64,000 nt of DNA from Serilophus lunatus. Lineage: Eukaryota > Chordata > Aves > Passeriformes > Eurylaimidae. The notes beneath the pieces are model-generated. The model did not search any database. It was not told the origin of the DNA and worked only from the letters and a program-made list of their open reading frames with translations. Below are positions 39,628-52,628 of this stretch, piece by piece. Location: contig VXBA01001600.1 of the NCBI GenBank assembly GCA_013399895.1, positions 387,891 to 451,890 of the forward strand, given 5' to 3'. The position numbers and the translations under genes are program-made. Every line of letters starts with the position of its first letter. The stretch's first letter is position 1.

Positions 39628-39716
39628 TATGTGACTCTTGGGGTGTCCTGTGCAGTGCTAGGGGTTGGACTAAAGGATCTTTGTGGGTCCCCTCCAACTC
39701 AGCATATTCTGTGATA
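39628..39716 (+). mobile_element. CR1 LINE 3' UTR fragment (~90 bp)
   Basis: It matches the last ~90 bp of a CR1-F/B-like 3' UTR: TGTGACTCTTGGGG, then CCTGTGCAG, GGTTGGACT, GTGGGTCCCCTCCAACTC and the terminal ATATTCTGTGA. It is extremely 5'-truncated. Confidence 0.9.
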
Positions 39717-42700
39717 GCTTCTACAATGCAAACTAAGGGAAGAGTTTTCTTCGTGACTAAAATATTATTTTTGTATTGGCTAAATGAGCAGCAGTAAAAA
39801 CAGAGAGCACTACATTAATTTTGCCTTTCATATATATACCTATCCTGCTTTTCATAAATAACCAGAGGAGAACAAGAAAATACAAGTATTCAATGAAATT
39901 AAGTACAAAAATCACTGAAACTTTAATGCCCAGTAGTATTCAGTCTGGACTGCAAAGCACTTGACCTGAAATGTTAGATATAAAATGGAAATGCCAAAGA
40001 TTTAAAAAACCTAACCTGCTACAGCGATTCAGTCTAAAACCTTGTACTATTTTAAGAAACTGAAAATGAACTTATTATGTTTGGTTAATACAAAAAAATG
40101 TGAGGATTAAATATGATTTGTATATGTCTATTATGTATGTACATTGTCTATTAGTGGAATGATCCTTAACAGAAAAAAAAAAGGAAAAGAGATAAATGGA
40201 AGATGAAGTGAAATATTTAGATTGAAAGCTAATACACATTTTTTATCAGCAAGGCCAGTTAAGCGCTGCAATTACTTCTCCAGGTAAATGGAAGACATTG
40301 TATTACATCACATCTTTAGAAGGAAGTCTAAATATTTTTCTGATTAGAAGACACTTGTTTAAAGCAAAATACCGTATAAACTGCTATATTAAAAAACGTG
40401 ACAAAATTAGGCCCTCTAGCTTAAATTCCAGAACCAGTGCTATTTCACGATCTCATTTGACCTTTTACCCAGTCTAAAACCACAGTAATAAAAAAAATAA
40501 AATTAAGAAATCCTTCATCTAAAATATCACAATCTATTTGTATGCATTTAAAAATTAAATTAACAAAGTGAAATTTGTCATAGTTTTATAACAATAAATA
40601 GGCAATTATCAATAGTGGCTCAGGAGGAGTTTAATTTTTAGCTTTAATTCTTCTTTATAAAGTTCCCAAAATCAATAAACAATAGAATCCATTTCAGCTT
40701 TTATTTCTTTCATTTAGCATTCACAGTTCAAAGAACTTCCTTGGTATTCTGATCCAATTTAATTTTAATTAATGCAAGCTATAGTAATCCTGAAATTACC
40801 TTCATTCTTTTTAATTTTTCTTTTATTTTACTCCCTTAATTTTACAAAAAAAATTTTAAAGAATTGAGATCTACAGTAAAGTGTAACACTGTGTTACAGG
40901 ACTTTATGCTGTGACTGATAATCTGATTGATACTCAGAATAATATTTCATTTTTCTACTCTAAGTTTATGAATCCTAAATATTTCTCATTTAATTTTCAT
41001 GATAATATAGGTCACTAAAAACCAAATTTCAGATATAAGGTGAGAAAAAAATTAGCTTAAAATTAAATTGTTGAAGAGCTTTGTGAAAATTTGAGTATTA
41101 GTGTTATTCAGAAACATAATGTGCAGTGAAGAATGGATATTCTGTAAACAACAGTATGCCAACTGTTAACTTCTGTACTGCCTTCTGTTCTTCAAAATAT
41201 AATTCACTCATGAGTGTTGTGACTAATATGACTGTGAGTAGCAGAATTGAATCTAACTGAATATTAGATTCAAAATGGTAACAAGAAAAACACATATGGC
41301 TGATGCAATAACTTTTAGGGCTACTAGCATCAAACCTGCATTGTCGAATGAACCTTACAGGTATTGGTCTAGCAAATTCATTCAATAAACTGAATTATAA
41401 AAAATAATTATTTTATGGATGTTGCAAAGAGTCTAGCTTGCATAAAATTCACTATTTCTCATGCTTATCAAAGTACAGAGTCTGTGAGAAAAAGAAATCT
41501 GAAAATCTCCAGAAAAATGCATTGCATTGATATGGTTTTATGCACCATAAAATTGTTCCGCTCAAGTGGTTGGCCTTCATTTCTGAGGCCAAATAATTGC
41601 CATCAGTACCAGATGAATAAATAAGCCACAAGCTGAAAATGTTGCTAAAGAACAGTCTGCCCCACTCCCTGTAACTGCAATAGATTTGATAAGAGTAATA
41701 AAAACTTCATGAGTATTAAAGTGAGCAAGATCTACTACAATACCACAAATTGCCATTTAAATATTAATCACATCAGTATTTAATACTTTCGCTTACTGAA
41801 GCTTGCACAGGGTATTCTACCAGAGGTACCTTATGCTGAATACAGCTGATCACTTATCAGTGTTCTATTGCAGCACTCTCTCTGTGCCCCGCAACTAAAA
41901 GGATAACAATACTGTAATGGTCCATTACAATTTTTCTTTTGTACACACTAATCAGACTTTACAATTCCCTTTGCAAAGCTGGTGCTCTGTCATGTCTTAC
42001 AAGGTTTAAAAAAACCAAAAATGGCAGTGGGGGGGTGTGGGGGCAGGAGCAGAAGAAAAGTGAGATAGTGATTATTTATTACATTGCACGAGGCTCAAAA
42101 CATTCCCAAAGTACAAGCAAGGGAGGAAAGCATGCAGGTATTCATGTTCACGTATATGGGATTTCTGTGTTTCAGTATTGTTGGATTTCAGCTCTGGCAT
42201 TTACTGCAGAGAGTGCTCTTTCTCCCCTACTTGCCTAATTAACATGGCACAGTTGGCCCTGTGACTCTGTCAGAAATGACACACACATCTAATGTGGAAT
42301 GGGTGTCCTTGCTGCAAGGAATTCTAGTTTTAAGCAGAAATGACTCATCATCTACTGGGGTGTCCCAAAAGCTACAATTTGTCAAGTTGTCAGGAGAGAA
42401 GGGAGGGAAAGAAGGAAAAGAGATCACGTCTTTATTTGTATCTGTAGCTTGAAAGGCAGAGGGGTAAGACACTGATTATACATTCCAAACCGCTCTGAAA
42501 GGCAATCTTTCATGCAAGGCAAGTCTTGATAACAGCTCTATGGTATCTGGTATTTTTAAAATCTAGTTTGAGTTATCTCCTTTTTTATATCGTACAGGTT
42601 TGTAAATTTGTCCAGTGCTAAGGAGGAATATTTCTAACTGAGCGTGCGCATCTGTCTACAGCAAAAGCAAGCATGAGACAAAATATTTGCAGATGCATTG

Positions 42701-44974
42701 TCAGACACTCGGGGATGAAAACAAAAAAATGCAGAGACTCATTTAGAGAGATGAAAAAGGACAAAAACTAGAGAAAAGTTCTAACCTCCATATAAATTAT
42801 ATACAGTGTGTGTTTTTTCAAAGAATTTAAATTGTAATTTAAGAATATGTTCCCACGGCAATACTGGAAACCCATTAAGCAGCACAGTATGAGTTAGTGA
42901 AAACAGAGCAGCAAAACTGAGCAGGTCATAAATTTGATCTATACAGTTTCATTACACAAAACTGACCTTCAAATTATTGTGTAGGTGGTCAAAACAAACA
43001 CAGGGCAGGTTTCCTGAGAACTGAAATCTAAGATGCAATTAAGCGCTAGTCTAATTTTTTTTTTTTTAATTCATATTTCTTAAGTCAGACCCAAGTCATT
43101 ATCCAAAGAATGTGGATTTCAGCATAATGCTTATTATTTTTTTTTGTGCTCTACAGACAGTAAATTATTGTTCAGAGACAATAATTAGTAAATTGTAACT
43201 CAAGCCACCAAGTAAGTTTGCTCTTCAGATGCTGCATGGCATGTAGGGCTGCAATACCAATATTAAGCATAACTTTCAAAATGAACATAAATTTAAAAGA
43301 CTAGCAAACCACAGGAATGAGAAACCGAGATGTTCCATTGCAATGATTTTTTATTCATAGGCATGGACAGAATTTTAAAAAAGACATTATTTCTGGGGTT
43401 TTGAGATAACAGTTATTTTTAACACTGTGGTTTCACTAGACTCGGAGAACTACGAGTTCATGCAGAGATATTAATTGGTGTGGAATCACAACTAATACAA
43501 GATTTATGCAAGCAGGGCAGGAGAGGATAAATCACAGAACTTAAAACATAGTTTAAAAGTATGGTTTTCTAAATATGCTTCATTATGCCTGACATCTGCT
43601 TGAAACCTTCGGGTGAAAGACCTTTCTTACTCTTGCACAAATCAAACTTTGAGATCCTGCCCTACAAAAGCTAAGCAAATTTAGAACAGATGGGGACAAT
43701 CTTCCCAAAACAGAGCTAGAAAGCAATGAAGACTGACAAAAATCAACTAGAAGCAGCTGTCAATTTACAGTCCTTTTTCACCCTCATGTTTAACCCAATG
43801 CCCTTGGGTTTTTTGTGTACTTTTGGATATTCAAAAGCAGAAGCAACTTGCTGGAAAAGAAACATGCAGTTTGGCACATAGGACTATTGAATACTGGTCA
43901 GTGCTATTCCAATGCCTTATACTACTGGGCAAGTGCTTGGCGAAAAATTGCCAGTGAGGCAACAATCTGCTATAGCCTTCATCGAGCCACTGCCTTCACC
44001 CTTTCAGGTATCCCATAGAAAACATAGCAGCACACAAAACCAAACCATCCCAGAAAACTAGATTATAACGCAGATGTGCAAACATATGTTGTTAAATTTA
44101 CTTCTTGCAAACAGCTCCAGTACCACCAGCATAAACTCACTTGCCATGAATGCCATTTTTCATGAGGTGAACCAACTTGTAATGCAGTAAGGGGGAAAAG
44201 AGTTGTCTTCCTGGTGGTACTACATATTTCTTAGATTTGTTACTAATTTTCAGACAAAATATAAAATGCTAACATCTAACATTGAATTCTAAGAAACAGC
44301 CTTTGGATTAAAAAAAAAAAAATTCTTACTGATCAGCCACACTAAAAGACCAAACTCAGAAGAAGTAATTACTCAAAGTAATTTCGACCTTGAACTGCAA
44401 AGCAAGATGTTATGAAAACAGTCTGTCCTGGGCCAGAAAGAATCACAAATCTTCCTTGAGCTTGGATACATTTTAGTCTTTAGAGAGCTCTTGAGTTTAT
44501 CATAACAAATAAGTAATTGTTTTACAAAAGATAAGGGTGTTAAATGTTGAGTTTTGATCAGTAGTATTTTTAAGCAAAAACTATTCCTGTAAGATTGAAA
44601 TCCTATAGACATCCTTTCCACTCTTCAGGCTTAGATCTTCAGAGCAACAAAGCGGTCTTCATTCCCTAGAGCATTCCAGGTTGCATGGGCAGCTTTACAT
44701 TCATGAAGACATAATAATCAGATATTACAACATCCTACCAACCAGAGTATACAAATAACTTGTACAAGTGGGATACCAGAGATGCAGAAAATTTCACTAT
44801 TACTTATCTTTTCCATTATTTCACCATTGTCACAGCTATCAAATTTTCCTTAAGTTCCAAACAAAATCTGCAAAGTTGTAAATTACATAGATTTTATAGT
44901 TTCTCCAAACATGATGGAGGAGACTTTTGTGTGCCATTCCACTTACATATCAAAATGGTGCTCTCCCTACATCA
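39717..44974. other. Intronic sequence, no recognised transposon
   Basis: AT-rich. It includes a G-rich spot at 42028-42048, a T13 run near 43054 and an A13 run at 44310-44322. Open frames of 60-100 codons (for example 41939-42238 plus and 41104-41385 minus) have no recognised similarity and are probably chance. Confidence 0.5.
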
Positions 44975-45160
44975 TAAGGTGGAGTTTTTCTCTCCTCAGG
45001 CTAAACAAACCCTTTGCTAACAACCACTCCTCAGTCCTTTATCTATCACAAGAAATTTCCTAAACTTTTAATCATTCCTCTTTCTCTCCAGACTCTCTCA
45101 GTTTGTCTACATACTTCTGATACAAGCATGCTCTGAGGCTTTAACAAGGCTTAAGATATT
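44975..45160 (-). mobile_element. Ancient CR1 LINE fragment
   Basis: The plus strand shows the complement of the well-known CR1 block: CTCTCCTCAGGCTAAACAAA (FSLEE-like), then CCACTCCTCA, later CTCTCCAGACTCTCTCAG and TTTGTCTACAT (the LERVQ-like part). There are several small gaps and many substitutions, so it is much older than the copies near 30 kb. Its far end is uncertain. Confidence 0.68.
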
Positions 45161-45849
45161 CTACTGGTGCAAGTATAGAAATTTCACTGCTGTGAAATTT
45201 TTCCTTTCCTCTCCACAAAAAATATGAAGATAGATTTTACTGTAAAAGCCTGCTCCTTTGAAAAAGCCTTGTTATGTGAATATAGCTAACAGTCTATTCA
45301 AATTACACAACAATTAATTAAGATCTGAATTTCCTCCGTTCATCCATTGAAAGATAAACTCGAGAAAGTGCTGTCTAAAAAGTGCTCTCCTAAAAATATG
45401 CCAGTGATTTTTGTCTATATCAAAACCAAATTTTTGTTGATTCAGTAGAAACTGGAGAAGGAAAAGCTAATGGCCAAATGTTTCAAGAAACTATTAGTAA
45501 ATTGCATCTAGCCCTTAAAAAGAAGGATCTCATTCCTGAAATTCAGTATTCTCATTTGTCTAGCAACTATTCTAAGAGACAACAAAAGTTCAAACCATGT
45601 AAGAATTGGCTCATAAAAAAAAAATGAGGACTTAGCTTCTTGATGATCGAACTCTTAAGCCTTCTATGTTTAGTATAAACACATAAATTTAAGTGATAGA
45701 TATTTACATAGAGGCCTATCTGGCAACATTTTAATACAAATAAAGTCACTAAATATCACTGAATGTATAAAGTTTTGTTATTTCAAATTCCTGATTTATT
45801 TTCGGAATAACAAAATTATACAAGCTGGAACTTTAGTGATTCTTTAGCA
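45161..45849. other. Spacer between two ancient CR1 fragments
   Basis: AT-rich. It carries a 9-bp perfect inverted repeat at 45179-45200. Nothing else was recognised. Confidence 0.6.
45179..45200. other. Perfect inverted repeat (9-bp arms, 4-bp loop)
   Basis: AAATTTCAC TGCT GTGAAATTT can form a hairpin in either strand. In AT-rich DNA such a palindrome may arise by chance, and no T-run terminator or gene is associated with it. Confidence 0.85.
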
Positions 45850-46210
45850 TAGCATGCAACTGGCTGCAGCTGGAAAGCAGCTTTGAAGAAAAGGATCTGA
45901 GGTCTGGAAGTTCACTAGAAGCCACCAATGTGTTCTTGTAGTAAAGAAGGTCAGCAGCATTTTCCAGGCTGCATTAGGAAATGCATCTCTAGCATGGAGA
46001 CATAGACATAAGGGAGTGAGACCAGTTAAGGGACTAGAGTCCTGTCATATGAGGAGGGCTGACAGAGTACTGAGGGACTGTTTTGTCTGAAGAAGAACCT
46101 TATCAGTATCTATAGATGCCTGATGGAGCCTCCTTCAGGCATAAAGAAAAGAGAGCCTGACTTTTCTGTCATACTCAATGACAGGCCAAGAGGAAATTGC
46201 AACTAATGAG
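45850..46210 (+). mobile_element. Ancient CR1 LINE fragment with internal deletions
   Basis: Successive pieces follow CR1 ORF2 in order. These are GGCTGCATTAGGAAATGCATC (about 45968-45988), GAGACATAGACATA (45998-46011), AAGGGACTAGAG (46028-46039), CATATGAGGAG, the CTGTTTTGTCTGAAGAAGA part (about 46078-46096), CTTATCAGTATCTATAGATGCCTGA, and the GTGACAGG-like ACTCAATGACAGGCCAAGAGG (46173-46193). Divergence is high and the part before 45968 is patchy. It is in the opposite orientation to the fragment at 45.0 kb, so the two are separate insertions. Confidence 0.78.
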
Positions 46211-49200
46211 ATCTTTCACAAGGTCTAACACTTCAGAAAATTTATCCCATTGCAATTTATCACATCATCAAGGTTGTGTATCATGATTACTAAGAACTTC
46301 TGTGTAATACCAAGAGTAAAAACAGTACTCAGAAATTTCCCCAAAGCTTGATTTGCCAATTATTATAGAAGGAAGCTTTTTTTGCTTGCCGTTTTATCTG
46401 AAACTCATTCACAGTTCTTCTTAGTTACTTCATTTCTAACAATTAATTTTCACCAATGAGTAAGCACAAACTCCTGGCATTAACAGAAACATCATTGTTT
46501 GTCTAGATAAATCAGAATATTTGCATATTGCCTGTTCAGAGATTCTGTACAACTAGTGAAAAATTAGTGTAATCCAATGTTATTTCAGTAATATGATAAA
46601 CACATACAGAGGAATTATCTTTATTCATTATTATAATCACCTAAATAGATTGGAAGAGCTGTTCAGGTCGCGTTTTACAAAATTTGCATATAATTTATCA
46701 AATTGAGCTCTCTGAACATGTCAGAGAACAAATGCAAAATATGCTAAGAGATGGACAGCACGGAAAACATGCACGTAATTTTACAGGTATGTCTCACTAC
46801 ATCCAGCTTTTTTAACAATTCAAGAAAGATAACACTTATAATGATTGGTGGTCAAGGGACAGATATCTACCAACAAGCCTAGAAAACATAAAGTCATCCC
46901 TAATCCCTTTGCCCTAGGGAGCAGAGAAGCGAGGTAACACATGGGCAATAACTACCTGGTGGGGTTTACCCTCCATTGTGGCTTGTTTCTGTTGCTTTTT
47001 GCCTTATAATAATTATATCACTGCTGTAGCTTGATTTTACTTATATTTAACACCATCTGTACCTAAGAAAAGCCTTACATCTTTTTTGTATTCAACTGCC
47101 TGCAGAAGCCATGTATTGAGTTGCATACCCGCCTGGTTTCAACTGTAGCATGCTAATATGAAAGCAATGAATCTTAGCTAGGGACATTTTTCCATGAAAA
47201 TTTGCAGAGCAATGAAGAAAATTAAAATTCATTGTCACAAACAAGGCTTTCTTCTGCAAATCATTTCTCAATTAAAGCAATAATGGTGTACACTCAGTTA
47301 CCTATTAAAATACAGTAAAGATAAAATCAGACTTATTACTGAAAATCTTATTCAATGCTTCATCACCCATTAAAGGGCGCCAACAGTTTCTATAACCCAC
47401 AGATTTTATCACTTGTTGAGAATCAGCAGTAGGTACAACTGACGTTATAATTCTGTTACAGTAGTCAAAACCGTGTGAAAATAATCGCTCAAGAGAAATT
47501 TACTTACATATTTTTAAGCTAAATTTTCTTTACATGAGAAAATTACACCTATCACTCCATCTGAAAATTGAGAATTTAATAAAGTTGAGAGGTGTTTTTA
47601 GCAAGGAAGTTTCTTTTTCCCTCTTTATGTATAAAAGAGGTAAACAGAACACATATAACTGGATTTACTTCAGCATGGAGTGAAATCTATCATCCCACAA
47701 AAATGGCCAGAAACTGATGGAGTATTAACGATATTGAAATTAATAAAATATTAAAGTTGACAAGGCCACCAGCTGCAAGGTACTTTATTATTTCCCAAGA
47801 ATTCTCACTATGGAGGGAACTATACTATTTCAATGTACTTGCCAGAATATAGATCACTGTAATTTTAGCAATTTGAGTAATGGTAAATATAATCTAGCAG
47901 TATTTCCTTGAACCAGATCTTAAAATTTCAAGCCAACTTCTAGATCTCCAGTCATGCTTATGAAAAGAATGTAAATATATTATCTTTAATGTGTACTAAG
48001 TATAAAGGAATGCTCCAATGGCCACCTAGTTTGGGTTAAAGAGAGTGGTAAGGCAACAGGAACTTTATAAACTTAATTAAAATATTTTGCATGAGTAAAT
48101 TTCACTATAAGTAGGAAGACTTGAAACAAAAGTTAGTGCTATTTAAGCCCTACTTACTTAATTCCTCAAATATGAAGACTGAAATTGCATGTAACAATCA
48201 GTACACACTCAAACCACTGGTAAACGCATACTTAAGAGCATAGAACCCTAATATCCTCAGCAAAATAGAGCATAGATCTAAAACTGATTACTAGAGAAAA
48301 AAAAAGCAACTTTTTACATTTATATGTCTGCAGACTGAAAAGAAAAAATAGATTCAGAAAACCAAGTTGTAACCTGAAATCTGTACTAAAATCTAAGATC
48401 AAGCTGAACTTTCTCTAAGAACTGATTTCTGATCATTAGACATTAGACAGAGTTTAATTCTTTTATACATCAAGCAAAATAGTTACACTCAAAATTCAGA
48501 TGTATCAGCATTGACTTGTTGATCTACAATTGGAATTAAATTATATTACTTTCTCCAGAAGGGCCATGAAACTGAGAAAGCATCATCAAAATGTTCTGCA
48601 GATTATTCCATGTAATATGAAAAACCTTAATGATTTGTAATGAAAATGAGATTGGTGTCTAAAAAAAAAAAAAAAAGTGCTGATGTTTACAAAGACTAAC
48701 TGAACTACTCAGCTAAATTTCATATCTCATACATGTCTGCAAAAGGGGAAAGACAACTTAAACAAAAGAGAAAGATATGAATTCTCTTAAGAAGTGACTG
48801 TATCTGTAATAAATTTAAATAAATCATCCTCATTAGTCTTGGAATATTATTATAGAACATTTTGCTGCAAAAATCAAACGTCTTTCAGAAGACAAAATGC
48901 AACAGTAGCAAATAAGCAGGAAAGACAAACATGATTCATGATCACAATTTATCCTCAAGTATTCCCACAAAATAACAAGAGTTCATGAAGTACTACTTAC
49001 AGACAAAATATTTTTGATAGTAAAACATTCCAAGAGAACTTGCTAATAACCTTTTTCTCCTTGTGCTGTCACACATGAAACTCCTTAAATAGAATATTTA
49101 TTTCCAAGGAAGTCTTCCTAAAATATTCCCATACAATGACAAGAAACCAGCACGAATCCCCCAAAATAAGAATTTTCACGTTGTATTGTTTTGTTAGGCA

Positions 49201-49258
49201 ATTTCTAATATAGCATCTCTGATGTGTTTCTAGCCAATAATGCTACCACTCAAGTAGG
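46211..49258. other. Intronic sequence, no recognised transposon
   Basis: AT-rich, with no open frame of 60 codons and an A16 run at 48661-48676. Nothing else was recognised. Confidence 0.55.
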
Positions 49259-49345
49259 CAGAATAACTCAGGTTGGAAGAGACCTTTAAGATCATTAAGT
49301 CTAACTGGTAACCTAGCTGACAAAGACTTGCTTCACTCTGAATAA
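49259..49345 (-). mobile_element. CR1 LINE 3' end fragment
   Basis: The plus strand reads GGTTGGAAGAGACCTTTAAG, then ATCATTAAGTCTAACTGGTA and ACCTAGC. This is the complement of the CR1 3' UTR (the GGACTTGATGATCTTAAAGG-like block). It is only about 80 bp, heavily 5'-truncated, with the inner boundary uncertain. It is in the same orientation as KCNMA1. Confidence 0.88.
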
Positions 49346-49810
49346 TAAACACAAGGACAAAAAACCGAACTCAAAGGTACCACAGGAAACAGATGAAGTG
49401 CAAGAAAATTGTTTTCCTGGAGGGAATGACAATTCTTTCAAAAAATCATCCACATAAAGAACAAAACACAAAAATAATGCATCTCTAAATAAGAGTGAAT
49501 TTTTATGAAGTCAAATATATTTGAGGATACCTTATATACATATTTTTTTTTAATAGAATTTGGACAAAAGAAAGAATAATGATGCACTAGTCAGAATGTC
49601 AGCAATAAAGCTGCAACCATGACAAAGTGGCTTAACAATTAAAGATGTTTTCTTTCTTCTTACAAAAATATTTGATTAATAGTTTGTGGTGGCTAAAAGT
49701 ATCTATTTGTGCTGTCTCTCATAGCATTGATGAAAGAGGTATGGAGAAGTGGAGGGTATGCACTGTATTTTCTGACAGCTTTATAAAAAGTCCAAAATAG
49801 ACACCTTTAC

Positions 49811-49886
49811 AAAAAAAAAAAAAAATAAAAAAAAAAAAAAAAAAAAAAAAACACAAAAAAAACAAACAAAAAAAACCCCAAAACAC
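49811..49886. repeat. Long A-rich tract
   Basis: A15, T, A25, followed by A runs broken by C, then AAAACCCCAAAA. On the transcribed strand of KCNMA1 it is poly-U. Upstream sequence shows no recognisable retrocopy or AATAAA. Confidence 0.93.
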
Positions 49887-52599
49887 TAAAACTGAAGCTC
49901 AATTTAAATTACTAGTTTAGAAACCAGGCTAGGAATCTGACACCATTTTCCAGCTTTCTGACGAAGTACACAATAGTTGAGACCAAGCTCAGGGCTCAGA
50001 ATGAGCCTACATTTCTGTATGTGTATTTGTATAAATATTCTATTCACAGTGCCGCTGTTATTCTTAGATCCACGTGCTTTACATCCCTTGCCATGGCACT
50101 TCTACGTACAACTCTAATCAAGAACAGTATGTGACACAGTATTGGAAAAAAATAGCTATTTAGAATTAACTGTACTGGTTTTGCAACTCCAAAAAGCTAA
50201 TCTGAAAAACACATATCAGTAGAACATCCAAAGCACGTTTTGAGATTTTTTTTACACTTTCACTTTATCATTGACAGGCTCTACATTGACTTTAGTTTCA
50301 CTGAAGGGACTCTAGCAATAGAGGTAAACGTCAAGAGACAGGAGAGCAACAACTGGTCATTAGAAAGTTGCATATTACATTATATTGCAACCCAGACAAG
50401 AACCCAGAACAGAGCATAACAGGATACTCATATCATAAACAGTTTCCATGATACTGCCACTACAGGAAACAGTAAATAGGAACCTCAATTACCAGCTCAG
50501 CAGAAAATCAAGTTCTTTGCTAATGCTTTTACTGACCATGTCAGTAACTCAGTGCAATACGCAGAGGTCAGAACACATCTCTGGTGCTGATGTAAATAAC
50601 ACTCAGAGAAACAGTTCTATATGTATTTGCTAAACCACCTATAACATGCAGAAAAATAAAAAGTGAACAAAGGAAGGAGAAATTTTGTGAAAACTACTTA
50701 TAAAAAAGCACATAAAATGAAAACGCATTGTCAGACATCATGCTCTATTCTACTGCAGCACATTCAGCATACTACAGAGAATCATCTATAAAGTCAGACT
50801 TTCCTCTTAAGAATGAAGGACAATTCCACTATTTTCTTACCTTGAAAAATTAAATGATGACACATTTTAAAGGAAACATTAGGATACTGATGCTATTCTG
50901 TGCTGACTTTAGATTTGCTTACGATTTAGTTTTTGAATTTTCTGCTTTTATTAAAATCAAAAATGGAAGGCAAATATCAAAGTGAAAAAATCTCTAAAAA
51001 ATAAATTCAATTCTTTGGTTATTTATGATTTATATTTATAATATCTCTTTGTCACATTTTTCACATTCAACTTCTATTTCCAGTATTGAAAAATACCATT
51101 GACTAAGAAAACAGTATTTTATGAATGAGATTCCACACATAAAGGAAGGAAAGAGTCTAGTCCTTAGTAATAAGTAAAACATTATCTACCAGGATGTGAC
51201 TGAACTTACTTGATGGGAATGCCAAGATTGTGAATTCTCTGCTAAATAGTTCTCAGACTAAGGACAGAAATCTTGCATTAGTTGCTACAACACATCACTG
51301 AAGGCGTACATATTCAGTTCGAAGAGAAATATTCTACATGCACCTTGTGGGATTGGGAGACAACAATTCAAACTGGTAGCTTGTTAAAAGAAGAAGCATT
51401 GAATAGTATTAATTAAGAATAATCCTAATGAAAAGGTTGGATTGATCTCTATAGTTTTCAAAATTATTAACTTTCATTCTTTCTACCAAGAATAATTGTT
51501 TTTAGGATTTTCTTTAGAACCTTTCTTGAAAGGTGAATTAAGCATTTCTTCTTACTACGACATTTTCAGTAAATACTAAAGCAAATGTGCCCGTATTTTG
51601 TAACGTATGGTGCAGAATTCTTAGGTTTGTGCCAGAAATAGAATTAGTACAGATATATTTCAGAGCAAAACAAATCTATTTAACTGGCTCTGCTGACTAA
51701 CTGGACTAACTGGTATGGAGGATGTTGATGAAGCTGCACTGTTTTCCAACTTCAGATCTCTCCAAATAGCATTGCACCACTGGACACGCCATTTCATCTG
51801 GCACGAATCTAGAAGAGTGTCTGTTAGAGTGATGAACTGGGTAGCATAAAACTGGCTCTTAGTTAACCTCCTCTCAGAGCTGTAACAACCTTCATACTAA
51901 CGTCTTCCACTATAGTTACTCAGGACACAAATGCTTGCGTGACAAAACTCTGGTCTTTTCACCCTTTTCTTCAGTATCCAAAAAAGGGGTATTTTTCCCA
52001 TCTTTCTTCATGCCCTTAGGTATGGCATCATGCAGGATTCCTTTGTGGACATACCTGCCATTACATCTGCAAATCTACTGACAGATTAAGAGTCTTGGAT
52101 GAATATATAACTGACATTTTCTTTTTGACAAGTGCTTGCATTAGTGCACTTCAGCTTCAAACTGAAGATAAATTCTGCACATAAGATCAAATAAGAACTA
52201 AGAGTCCATGGCACAGGCAAAATACAACAGCTATGGAGTGCATTGTTATGGGAAAGCCCACGATACATGTCACCATTTGTCTGGTGAGAGTGATAGATCC
52301 TGCACTGTTCCTGGTCATGCTGCAGTCTCTGTTGTTCCAGCTGTTTTGTTGAGGATACGACAAGCACTCCTCTCACCCTATCTCCACTATTTCCTGTTTG
52401 ACCAAATTCTCAAAGCAATGACTTTTCCAAGCATGCACTTGTGGATCTTAAATTGAATGATGTATCATTGCATTGGATTCTATATTGTTAAAATGGGTGT
52501 CAGGTCAGCTACTAACACAGAAAAAAAGCAGAATTTTAACCTTCAAGGATGTATCTGTGGTGTTTCTAACATGAATTAAACTACTAACGAGCATTTACC

Positions 52600-52628
52600 A
52601 AAAACAAAACAAAACAAAACAAAAAAAA
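52600..52628. repeat. (AAAAC)n microsatellite
   Basis: Four AAAAC-type units ending in an A8 run. Confidence 0.9.

Noticed and set aside
42028..42048. Second G-quadruplex candidate
   Set aside because: Only two long G runs with an intervening TGT; it does not give four separate runs of three without splitting one run, so it is weak.
47101..47135. Candidate next KCNMA1 exon (GAAGCCATGT complementing a Met-Ala-Phe-like codon run)
   Set aside because: Neighbouring codons do not match the Slo1 segment after S1, and there are no flanking splice signals.
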